A stretch of DNA of 64,000 bases, taken from NCBI GenBank assembly GCA_037132075.1, contig JBAXPV010000004.1, forward strand, positions 87,378 through 151,377, given 5' to 3'. The notes under the pieces were generated by a model. That model was not told the origin of the DNA. It saw only the letters and a program-made list of their open reading frames with translations, and searched no databases. Of this stretch, positions 22,001 to 27,927 are shown piece after piece. Source of the stretch: JBAXPV01 sp037132075. Lineage in GTDB: Bacteria; Bacteroidota; Bacteroidia; Bacteroidales; CAIXZF01. Position 1 is the stretch's first letter. The number at the start of each line of letters is the position of its first letter. The position numbers and the translations under genes are program-made.

Positions 22001-25000
22001 AGTCACTGTATAGGTTCCTGCTACTGAGAATGAGCCAAAACTAAAAGCGGAACCGCTTCCGGCAACACTGTCGCCGACAAGACTGCCATTGTGATGCAAT
22101 ACATACTTTACACCGGATTGTGAACCAGATAAGCCTATTGCATAGGAAATGACATCACAAATCGGGTCAGCACCTGAACCTCCTGTAACTGTGAATGTAG
22201 AAGGTGTTGTATGCTGTATAATAGTTGCAGAACCTGTCATGGTGAACGTTCCACAGGGATTGGTAGCAGAAACAGTATAAACTCCGGCTGTCTGGCTTCC
22301 AAAATTAATTGAGTTGCCAGTTCCGCTCATGCTTGGACCGGACGCAACGCCATCCTTTAATAATTGGTAAGTAACTCCTGTTGCTGATCCACTAAGGAGG
22401 ACAGAGGGGCCATTTGTTCCGGAACAATAATTACCTCCGCCACTTACGGTGAATAGTGAAGGTGCTGTTCCTACCTGAACATTAGATGAGCCAGTCATAT
22501 TTGTTGTACCGCAAATTGATGTGACCTTTGCAGTATAGCTGCCTGCTTCAGTTGTAACAAAGCTACGAGGGGAGCCAGTTCCGGAAATTGTGGTAAAAAG
22601 AACACCATTTTTAAAGAAGTCATAATTATAACCAATCTGACTTCCTGCTAATCCAACAGTGATTTCTGTAAAATTACAGGATAGTCCGCCTCCGGTCATT
22701 AAAAATGCTGTTGGAGCCTGGACAGCTGTAACAATAGCCTGCCCATTCATTGGGAAATCACCACAACTGGTGCTTACTTTCATGGTATAGGTGCCAGCAG
22801 TTACCTCGATTGTAAGAGGACTGCCAGTTCCAACTGCCAGGGTATAATTATTTCCGCCTTTTACAACGAAATAGGTTGTACCCAATTCAGAACCGTCAAG
22901 GTAAATATTACCTCCTGCGGTACCTGTACAATACGTCGTGTTTCCACTAAGTGTGTAAATATTTGGATTTGTAACATGGCTGATAATAAAAGGTGTTGCA
23001 TTGACGGTATTTACGCCGTCATTAACAGAAAGGTTATAGGTGCCTGCTGCTGCTGCACTTGCATTAATGATTTGTGGGTTTTGAATTGTTGAAGCAAATC
23101 CATTAGGTCCTGTCCAGCTGTAGCTGTATGAACCGCTACCACCTGTTGCACTTCCTGATAAATTCAGTGTTGCACCAAGACAGAAAGGTGAAGGACTGAC
23201 AGAAGAAGTAACAAGCATTGAAGGAGGTGTTGCGCTTACAGTAATGTTCACTGTAGACTGACTGCTGATACATCCGGTGCTTAAGTCCGTTACAATTAGA
23301 CTAAAGCTTGTATTGGATGTCACTGCAACTGTAGTTGGGTTTTGTAAAGTATGATCAACAAAAGAGGCTGCTGGCTGCCAATTATAGCTGTAAGATCCAC
23401 TTCCGCCGCTACCCGAGCCACTTAAAGTTGCAGTAGCTCCCGATAAAATAGTTTGGGGGCTGCCTGCATTAGCAACAGGATTCGGATTAAATGTAACATT
23501 GGTGGAGGTTGTTGCGGAACAGCTATTGCTTCCCGTTACAGTCAAATTATAGGTGCCTGCATTTGTTGCAGCAGTTGCATTGGTAATTGCAGCTGGATTC
23601 TGAACAGTGGCACTATAAGAACTAGGACCTGACCATAAGTAACCTACACCACCACTGGAGCTTAGATTTAGTGTTCCGCCTTCGCAAACAGGGGCATTGG
23701 AACTTGCCGTGATAGGACTTGGTTTCAGTTTAACAACAACGGTTGTTGAGCCAGTCTTGGTACAGGTATTTGCTCCTGTAACTAATACATTATAGGTTCC
23801 GGCTTGTCCAGTTGTTACACTGGCAATGCTTGGATTTTGCAAAGAAGAAGTATATCCGTTTGGACCTGACCAGCTGTAGCTTGTGCCACCGCTTGAGGTA
23901 AGGTTAAGGAAAGTCCCTTCACAAGGGTTGTTATTATTAACAATAACCGTTGGGGCGCTATTGACCGTCACAGAAACATTGGCAGTTGATTTACAACCTG
24001 TCGAGGTGTTGGTGACAGTAACATTGTAAGTTCCTGTTGAGCCAAGGTTGGCCACAAAAGTTGGATTTTGTACTGTTGACATGTAGGAGGAAGGACCTGC
24101 CCATGAATAAGAAGTTCCACCACTCGAGCTTAAGCTTAAGATAGAGCCACTACAAACTGGATTGGGACTTGCACCTGCCGATGCTGTTGGGTTTGTATTT
24201 ACAACAACCGTAGTAGTTGCAGTTTTCGTACATCCAGTAGATCCGGTCACAGTAACAGTATATAATCCGCCATTTAAAGATGTTGCACTGGCAAAAGCAG
24301 GATTCTGAACTGTTGATGTAAATGAATTGGGTCCGCTCCAGGCATAAGTACTACCGCCATTTGAAGTTAAGTTTAAAGCAGAACCAACACAAGCCGGGCC
24401 ACTGTTTGTTGCGCTCGCAACGGGAGCATCACTTACAGTAACAGCCTTAGCTGAACTAGCTCCGTCTCCGCAGTTGCTATGACCACTAACCGAGATGTTT
24501 CCATTTACTGCAGTTTCTGAGAAAAGAACTACAATAGAATTACCTGTGCTATTGCCAACGATACTTGCACCTGTTGGCAAAGTCCAAGCATAAGTAATAG
24601 CGCCGGCAATTGCCGGAACACTATAGGTCTGGCTTGACAGTTTACAGGCAGTAGCAGGGCCACTAACAATGCCGGCTGCCGAAGGAACCGTATTGACAAG
24701 CACATTAGCTGTAGCAGTAGCAGTACAACCATTAGCCCCAGTTGCCAGAAGTGTATAAACGCCGGCATCGCCTAAAGTGACATTGGAAATACTCGGATTT
24801 GAACCACTTAATGGTGTGGCACCAAAGGTCCATGAAAGACTGATCGCCCCGGTAGTACCTGATGAGCTTAGGTTGAGTGTGCCACCGGTACACAAAGGGC
24901 TGTTGCTCGTAGCAACTGCTGTTGGTGTTGCTTTCACAGTGACCAGAGCTGCTGTACCTGTAATTGTCATTGCACAACCATGACCATCTGTTGAAGAAAT

Positions 25001-26344
25001 CATGGTGTATGTGGTTGTTGACAAGGGATTTACAAAGATTGTGGTATCATTATGGGTAATCACATTCATCGTATGATTGGTACCGTCATTGTATACGAAA
25101 GTAAATGGTTTAACCCCATTAAGATGGTAGGTAACTGCAGTTAGCGCACCACCGCATACACCGCCTACGGGACTGTTACTTGTTACATTAGCAGAAGTTG
25201 TATTGTACAAGCTGACAACAGCGCTAAGACTCATCAATTCAGGGCTACATGCGTTTGAATTGATCGCTGCAACAGTATAAGTTCCAGCAACAGTTTTTAA
25301 GCCAAAATCAATGGCATTTCCTGTTCCGGGAACAACAGCGCCGCTGTTGGATCCGTTAAGTTTAAGCTGGTAGTTAACCCCTGTTTGTGATCCACTAAGA
25401 AAAACATGAACGCCAATACCTCCCGGACAATAACTTCCGCCACCAGTCACATTATAGACTGTTGGGCAAGGCTCAGCTACTGTCAGCACAGCAGATTTTG
25501 ATGTTGCAACGTTGTAAGGTACCGGGCAACCGCCAGATATACTGGTGGTAATGCAGCGATATTTGTACCCACTCATGCCAATAATGGCGTTTGTAATAAA
25601 TAAGGTATCATTAGTCACATCTCCATAAGGAGCTCCAGTAGTCAAATTTGACCACACGTCAGGAGTCGTTGAGCTTTTTTGCCATTGGTAAGAGTTGGTC
25701 CCCATGGTAGAGACAAAGAAATAGCCGTTTGCACCTGGGGTAATCGTAAGATTCGATGGATTTTGTGAAAATGAAGGCTGAGTATATACGCTCCCCGATA
25801 TCCAATCGCCGGGAACGGAAGGGATGGGTAAAGGTGTGCCGGGTGTATTGTCGGCATATTCGCATATGCCTGCGTGATCAAGATCAAAAGAGACACCTGC
25901 AAAAACAGGTTTGTTTTTAATGGTAAACTTAATATTTAACATTAAGCTTCCCGATGCCAAAGTCATGCTGCCACTGACAGTGTAAGCTGCAATAGCCAGA
26001 TATCCGGAATCCCCCTGAATAGAAAAATATGACAGAAAGTTATTGTTGATGGAACTGTTAAGGTTTTGTATGCCAACACCAATTAACTGGCTCGTGTCAT
26101 ACCTGATTGTAATGGAAATACCGGTAATGTTGGTAAAACCTGTTACAGTCATGGGCACAAGAACATCCTGGCCAGGACATCCTGAAACATTCCCCAGCGT
26201 GGTAACGACCGGGTTTGTGGCTTGAGCATAGAAAGTCAGGGACAATAGACCTAAAAGTAGGCCCAGGTATTTGATCCTGATTGTTTTCCTTGCACTTGAA
26301 TTAAGTGTAATCACACTGTTCATAAGCGTTAGGGTTGTTTTCAT
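13073..26344 (-). CDS. Giant scaffoldin-like protein: ten N-terminal cohesin-like modules plus dockerin-like module, T9SS type A
   Basis: 4423 residues, 13.3 kb. The ATG at 26344 (MKTTLTLMNS) is preferred to a TTG at 26371. After a signal segment ending near FYAQA come: cohesin-like module 1 (about 48-188); a long run of Ig/PKD-like repeats to about 1565 (VTGGGSYC..., and GP.GYTS..QNPS types); then cohesin-like modules 2-10 at about 1566, 1803, 2035, 2261, 2495, 2728, 2958, 3191 and 3421, each about 130 residues and separated by a roughly 100-residue Ig-like spacer (SSQP..V...N..F.V.A..A..YQWQVS). Each module shows C.G....VPV, AAISL.L.Y, SWYS.TP.N, L.WD...PGNCEY and FVNG. Three GGTFSG-type repeats, two PKD-like repeats, a CnaB-like fold (about 4028-4105), a dockerin-like module (GGGNSVDALLMARHFVG; GDLNGDGVVNAADALLVMRR; GDINGSN), a last cohesin-like domain and a T9SS tail (NYPNPFKQF ... 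GVYTYRL ... KRMVITR) follow. It resembles a scaffoldin or SprB-like adhesin in layout; the role is inferred. Confidence 0.88.
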   Translation of the reverse strand: MKTTLTLMNSVITLNSSARKTIRIKYLGLLLGLLSLTFYAQATNPVVTTLGNVSGCPGQDVLVPMTVTGFTNITGISITIRYDTSQLIGVGIQNLNSSINNNFLSYFSIQGDSGYLAIAAYTVSGSMTLASGSLMLNIKFTIKNKPVFAGVSFDLDHAGICEYADNTPGTPLPIPSVPGDWISGSVYTQPSFSQNPSNLTITPGANGYFFVSTMGTNSYQWQKSSTTPDVWSNLTTGAPYGDVTNDTLFITNAIIGMSGYKYRCITTSISGGCPVPYNVATSKSAVLTVAEPCPTVYNVTGGGSYCPGGIGVHVFLSGSQTGVNYQLKLNGSNSGAVVPGTGNAIDFGLKTVAGTYTVAAINSNACSPELMSLSAVVSLYNTTSANVTSNSPVGGVCGGALTAVTYHLNGVKPFTFVYNDGTNHTMNVITHNDTTIFVNPLSTTTYTMISSTDGHGCAMTITGTAALVTVKATPTAVATSNSPLCTGGTLNLSSSGTTGAISLSWTFGATPLSGSNPSISNVTLGDAGVYTLLATGANGCTATATANVLVNTVPSAAGIVSGPATACKLSSQTYSVPAIAGAITYAWTLPTGASIVGNSTGNSIVVLFSETAVNGNISVSGHSNCGDGASSAKAVTVSDAPVASATNSGPACVGSALNLTSNGGSTYAWSGPNSFTSTVQNPAFASATSLNGGLYTVTVTGSTGCTKTATTTVVVNTNPTASAGASPNPVCSGSILSLSSSGGTSYSWAGPSSYMSTVQNPTFVANLGSTGTYNVTVTNTSTGCKSTANVSVTVNSAPTVIVNNNNPCEGTFLNLTSSGGTSYSWSGPNGYTSSLQNPSIASVTTGQAGTYNVLVTGANTCTKTGSTTVVVKLKPSPITASSNAPVCEGGTLNLSSSGGVGYLWSGPSSYSATVQNPAAITNATAATNAGTYNLTVTGSNSCSATTSTNVTFNPNPVANAGSPQTILSGATATLSGSGSGGSGSYSYNWQPAASFVDHTLQNPTTVAVTSNTSFSLIVTDLSTGCISSQSTVNITVSATPPSMLVTSSVSPSPFCLGATLNLSGSATGGSGSYSYSWTGPNGFASTIQNPQIINASAAAAGTYNLSVNDGVNTVNATPFIISHVTNPNIYTLSGNTTYCTGTAGGNIYLDGSELGTTYFVVKGGNNYTLAVGTGSPLTIEVTAGTYTMKVSTSCGDFPMNGQAIVTAVQAPTAFLMTGGGLSCNFTEITVGLAGSQIGYNYDFFKNGVLFTTISGTGSPRSFVTTEAGSYTAKVTSICGTTNMTGSSNVQVGTAPSLFTVSGGGNYCSGTNGPSVLLSGSATGVTYQLLKDGVASGPSMSGTGNSINFGSQTAGVYTVSATNPCGTFTMTGSATIIQHTTPSTFTVTGGSGADPICDVISYAIGLSGSQSGVKYVLHHNGSLVGDSVAGSGSAFSFGSFSVAGTYTVTATGAGACTNSNFNSVSIVLISSPVIVSNPTNQNILEGANTSFNASGTNAATYTWYVSSNGGSSWTAVLNGGIYAGAGTSTLTLTSVPASLTTYQYRCTLANGSCSVNTTSATLTVTPSVVNTTVSFNQMNFCPGQISIPVNVSNFNGVAAISMVFNFNASALTYVGVENVNAGLLDPSNLLVNPSSNSIFISHYVNTSSSNVGNGVLFNLVFQYSGGNSNLNWDLSTPGNCELSGANSIILSSTFFSGSVTQSGYSPIITSQPANTTVNAGLNASFHLTATGATSYQWQTYTSSWNNIPEGSPYTGTQTANLQISGVSLAMNGNLYRAVVKENICQLSSVSEQAVLGVNGVAVDFITTAGTSTACIGTSGSVPVSVSGMPNVSAISLTVNYDPSVIANLSYTNLNAALAGGSINVNNVAGDWRFSWYQITPISISSGNLFDITFDYLGGTTDLSWDLVHPGNCEYDNADGNPVPAIFVNGNVGPVPNQAMISSQPSNVSVSDGNNATFNVVATNASTYQWQLSTDGFAWGNLSNGGIYSGSNTATLHITPASAGMTNSYYRCVVNAGNCPATSTSAKLTVTGVVQEVITTAGSGSACAGSDVLVPVGVQFASNIAAISLTLQYNPASLAFVDYENLNSQLAGGSINTFNLPGEWRFSWYSITPINIASGNLFDLKFNYLGGSSDLVWDVVNPGNCEYDNFDGNVVAASYINGHVGPSATLAVVSSQPMNTSVIDGNNASFSVVASNATTYQWQVSTNGSTWSNLADGGIYSGVNTANLQITPASITMNGYDYRVIINGSGCGVTSESANLNVMPLSGTVITTAGSTTACSGIDAIVPVNAQNLYNVAAISLSLNYNPSVISYLSYENLNAQLAGGNMNVFELPGVWKFSWYSISPINLGSGKLFDLKFNYMGGSTDLVWDLSVPGYCEYDDFDGNILPSSFVNGHIGPAANQPVISSQPVSANVVDGTNTSFSIVASNATSYQWYVSPDGGTTWNTISNGGNYSGATSANLSITPASISMNGLKYKVWVGGDNCSMYSSVASLTVTPFIAPIITTAGNTLGCPQNAIVVPVNGQYIYNIAALSLDLKYDPSVLTYTGYHNLDAQLTTGSLNIFNISGEWRMSWYSITPINIGNAKILDLDFTYLGGTSNLTWDLTVAGNNEYDDFDGNILPASFVNGSVGPNGTVPAFSSQPANVTVNHHDNTSFHVVVSPATSYQWQISTNGGTSWSNLANGGFYSGATTADLGITNALYLLNGYKFRCDVINNVCSATSNAATLTVLPVVPFNLTTYAPSMSICPGTDIVVPITVTDFYNVAANSLTLGYNTTVLSYTGFQNLNPAMSSALISGTPGEFKFSWYSITPLSLGDATLVELLFHYNGGSTNLTWDVATTGNCEYNDFDGNILLSSFVNGSVSSSAVAPVITSQPSDLTSFVGAPPVTFSVAASGASSYQWQVSSDGGTSWANLSNVAPYSGTNSTTLGIADLSLSLNGNKYRAIANGTCTLFATSNPATLTVYSLILTTIGSVDQCAGSNFNVPVSVQHLYNVGAISLTLNYNSADVTYVGYQNLNPAIDPASLLVNAIGGQVKISYSSLTPLNFGDGQLLSLIFASTGSNSSLTWDNVTAGNCEYVNYSNSSVINSQYVNGTVVIYPLTAITTQAADVISYVGNDPATFSVNAVNATAYQWQVSTDGLIWTNLSNTAPYSGANTNTLSISPVSLNQTGNQFRVVASGFCAPVVTGTPATLTVYPGIITTAGSVTHCIGSNFIVPVTVQDLYHVGAISLTLDYNATTLTYIGYQNLNAAIDPSLLLVNAIGGQIKISYSSLTPLNFDDGLVLDLIFSSAGGTSNLTWDNLTPGNCEYVNLNTSSIIPSQYVNGTVVANMLTAITSNPVNVTLDETSTATFNGNAVNATSYQWQVSADGGSSWSNLTNNAVYAGVTTNSLVLTGITLDMSANQYRLVASGLCAPDAVSTAATLTVTPIIKTIAGTVTSCAGNAILVPVSVEHLLGVGALSLSLNYDASVLTYVGYQNANSLFDPNILMVNAVGGQVKIAYFNANPLNIGNGLMLNLIFSSTGGNSNLTWDVVTPANCEYINSNGNNITSTYVNGSLLVHPLPVITYNNIGPFCVDAATFTMTALPGGGTFSGAGVSGNNFNPATAGVGTWPVSYSYTDQFGCSNSKTISVVVNPLPVVSLDAVAPICVNGAAHILVGHPSGGTFSGTGVVNNVFNPAIAGLGTHTITYTYSDGNGCTNFSTTTVLVNPIPVVNIGTFGPFCSNNAPVLLSGTPAGGSFSGTGVVGNMFNPSIAGAGTWTVTYTYADGNACINSASTQILVNQLPTAFPVFGGGEYCAGGNGLNVGTGGSQTGFQYYLYLNGVATGQVLTGTGSILNFGLQHLAGDYTVYAMNPGTGCNNWLAGSVHITINPLPNVYGGGYTIVCQGTSTTLNATVNGGTAPYLYNWTPASGLSSANVLNPIATPQTTTFYQLLVTDSKGCSSTDNALVVVNAAPVVSAGPDKVINVGMITPLNATVSGGHAPYTYLWTPATGLNNAASLNPLASPAVTTTYTLLVTDNIGCTGTDQVVVTVSSTPLGYNINGFVTYDNVLNSPMKNTNVILKQSNVTLSTTLTDVAGSYGFNTLANGTYTLSGSCSKAWGGGNSVDALLMARHFVGLQPLTGLRLLAGDLNGDGVVNAADALLVMRRSVLLVNSFVVGDWIFEKKTAVVNNGNLTVDFKALCFGDINGSNTNIPALKVSPSVNLETRGSLTISNDKEFELPIRAGQNLALGAASLVIDFPANAIDIVGVKVGGDSKTTNLVYQVLDGKLSIEWYNLEGLVLVDNDILFTLNVKVKDINAISNLNFTIEAESQLGDPTANVLDQSVLTMPKLQLISGIFSLGNNYPNPFKQFTTINYTIPESGKVSLSVFNLLGEKVADIVNASQDAGSYIVSLDELYLQQGVYTYRLRLDGKSNNYEQSKRMVITR
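15680..21650 (-). repeat. Array of nine cohesin-like + Ig-like repeat units
   Basis: Coding repeat inside the giant gene. Modules 2-10 recur about every 670-720 bases; the Ig-like spacer between them carries YQW(Q/Y)VS..G..W..L..G..Y.G..T..L.I. Neighbouring units (modules 3-5, and 8-9) are the most alike, as expected if the array grew by unequal exchange. Confidence 0.75.
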
Positions 26345-26802
26345 TGTGTAAATATTAATGTTTATTTTCAATTTTCATTTTAAGAAGGTTTTTAGCCTTT
26401 TATGCAAATAAATAACATGATTCCTCTTGATCGCACCGTTTTTGTCGCGTCAAGAAGAATTCTGTGTGTTGTACTATGATAGGGTCGTTGGTCTCTATTG
26501 CCAGTGTTATCAGGGGATTGGTTATATATAATTCAAAAATACTCAATAAATACAGGCCTTTTGGAGGATTGGATCTACAGAAGTCAATAATATCAATAGG
26601 TTCAGAAGGGCATGCGTGCCCATCCTTCCTATCAACAGTTCAAGCGACAATTTAGTAAAATCTCTATAAGTCAAGAAATATTTTATTTAAATTTTTTGTT
26701 AAAAAATTGTATATTTTATTAAGTCGTTGGCGTGCAGCATTATATAATTCGTTTTTTTTGCTTAGGCTCAAGAATGATATAAGAAAATAAACATTGTTTT
26801 AA
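26345..26802. other. Intergenic region upstream of the giant gene
   Basis: 458 bases with no gene seen. A near-match to the -7 consensus (TTTATTTG on the minus strand, 26405-26412) lies 61 bases upstream of the ATG at 26344. A small hairpin GGGCA/TGCCC sits near 26609-26622. The part next to 26802 is A/T-rich and may terminate the 348-residue gene, but no clear stem-loop was seen. Confidence 0.4.
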
Positions 26803-27849
26803 TTAATGTTGAATGATTAGACTACTGGTTTTTATAGTGTATTGATCACTGTTTAGTTTTTCTGATATGATACGGTATAATCCAGATGGGTAGTCCTCTG
26901 TAATGAATTCAAAATTCAGCTGCCCCTCGACAGGCATGAACATATCTTCTTGCCATAAAACCTTTCCCAGGATATTGACCATACGCAACTTTAATTTACA
27001 ATTACATGGCCCCGAAAATTTTATCGTTGTTCGGTCATTACAAGGATTGGGTGCCAAACCGATATCCATGAACTTATGTTGGTTTAGCGCATTTATGCCA
27101 TCGGCTTGTGTTTTGAAATGAAAGGTATCAGACCATGTCGTAGCGAAAATGGCATTTGTTGCCAGCAAGCGCCAATAGTATGTCGTTTCCATGTTTAATC
27201 CCTGTGCCGAAAATGAGGTCCCGAAAACACCCGGAGCTGTAATGAAGATGTTGTTAAAAAGGGAGTCTGTTGCCACATTTATTGTATATAAGGGAGTGCA
27301 TCCACTGCCAGCCCAATGCAAATCGACAACTGTAGGAAGACCCTGGCTATTGTTGGCTGGCGTTAATGGGAGTGGGGCTTTCATGAGCCCTTGTATATAC
27401 CCATTGACAAAAACAGCCGGTAATTCAGTCCCAATAATATCGGTATACACACAATTCCCAGGGACTGTATCATCCCAATCGAGTGTTGTATTTGTATTAT
27501 TCTTATAAAAGAATTTTAATTCAACCAGTACGCCACTATCTAGCGTAGAGCCATTTAATGAGAACCACGAAAGGATTACCTGCTGATTGACTCCATTCAT
27601 TAGGAAGTTTCCGCCAAGGGCAGGGTTTTGGTTTTGACTACCATTATACACAAGATTTGTAGTGTCATAATTGATTTTAAGTGACATAGAGGCTACGCCA
27701 AGGAAATGTTCAATGTGTATTGGCATGATAAAGTTATCCGGGCATTTGCTGAGGGTGTCGAGCCGTGTCACTACAGCCTGTGCATATAATCCGGATTGTA
27801 TAATCACGAGGAATAGAAAGGGTAGCAGTTGTTTTGTGATAGAATTCAT
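26803..27849 (-). CDS. Small secreted cohesin-like protein with fibronectin-like domain and T9SS-type tail
   Basis: 348 residues, the smallest member of the cluster. The ATG at 27849 (MNSITKQLLPFLFLV ... GLYAQ) gives a clean signal peptide; a GTG 42 bases upstream lies inside a terminator hairpin and is rejected. Residues about 25-160 are one cohesin-like domain (KCPDN, SMSLKINYD, LSWFSLNGS, LDWDDTVPGNCVYTD, FVNGYIQ). Residues about 165-255 resemble a fibronectin type III domain (PLTPANNSQGLPTVVDLHW ... TYYWRLLATN ... FHFKTQ). The last 85 residues look like a type A sorting domain (LAPNPCNDRTTIKFSG ... GLYRII), although the final strand is less typical than in its neighbours. It has no dockerin-like module, so if cohesin-like domains bind dockerin-like ones this would be a simple surface receptor. 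Confidence 0.82.
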   Translation of the reverse strand: MNSITKQLLPFLFLVIIQSGLYAQAVVTRLDTLSKCPDNFIMPIHIEHFLGVASMSLKINYDTTNLVYNGSQNQNPALGGNFLMNGVNQQVILSWFSLNGSTLDSGVLVELKFFYKNNTNTTLDWDDTVPGNCVYTDIIGTELPAVFVNGYIQGLMKAPLPLTPANNSQGLPTVVDLHWAGSGCTPLYTINVATDSLFNNIFITAPGVFGTSFSAQGLNMETTYYWRLLATNAIFATTWSDTFHFKTQADGINALNQHKFMDIGLAPNPCNDRTTIKFSGPCNCKLKLRMVNILGKVLWQEDMFMPVEGQLNFEFITEDYPSGLYRIISEKLNSDQYTIKTSSLIIQH

Positions 27850-27874
27850 AGTTTTGTTTTGCGCGATTAAAGGT

Positions 27875-27913
27875 AAAAAAAAAGAGGGCACCTTTGGAGT
27901 ACCCTCTTTTTTT
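27875..27913. terminator. Bidirectional-looking terminator between the 1967- and 348-residue genes
   Basis: A-run, then a hairpin with AGAGGG (27883-27888) pairing CCCTCT (27902-27907) and partial pairing inside, then a T-run. It ends the minus-strand transcript of the 1967-residue gene. Confidence 0.75.
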
Positions 27914-27927
27914 AAAAAAAAACAGAT

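Noticed and set aside
13073..26344. Repeats in the giant gene as a CRISPR or non-coding tandem array
   Set aside because: The repeats are in frame, about 700 bases long, and conserved at protein level.
26345..26371. TTG start for the giant gene
   Set aside because: The ATG at 26344 is nine codons downstream and fits the signal region better.
27850..27891. Longer start (GTG) for the 348-residue protein
   Set aside because: The GTG lies inside a terminator stem; the ATG at 27849 gives a clean signal peptide.
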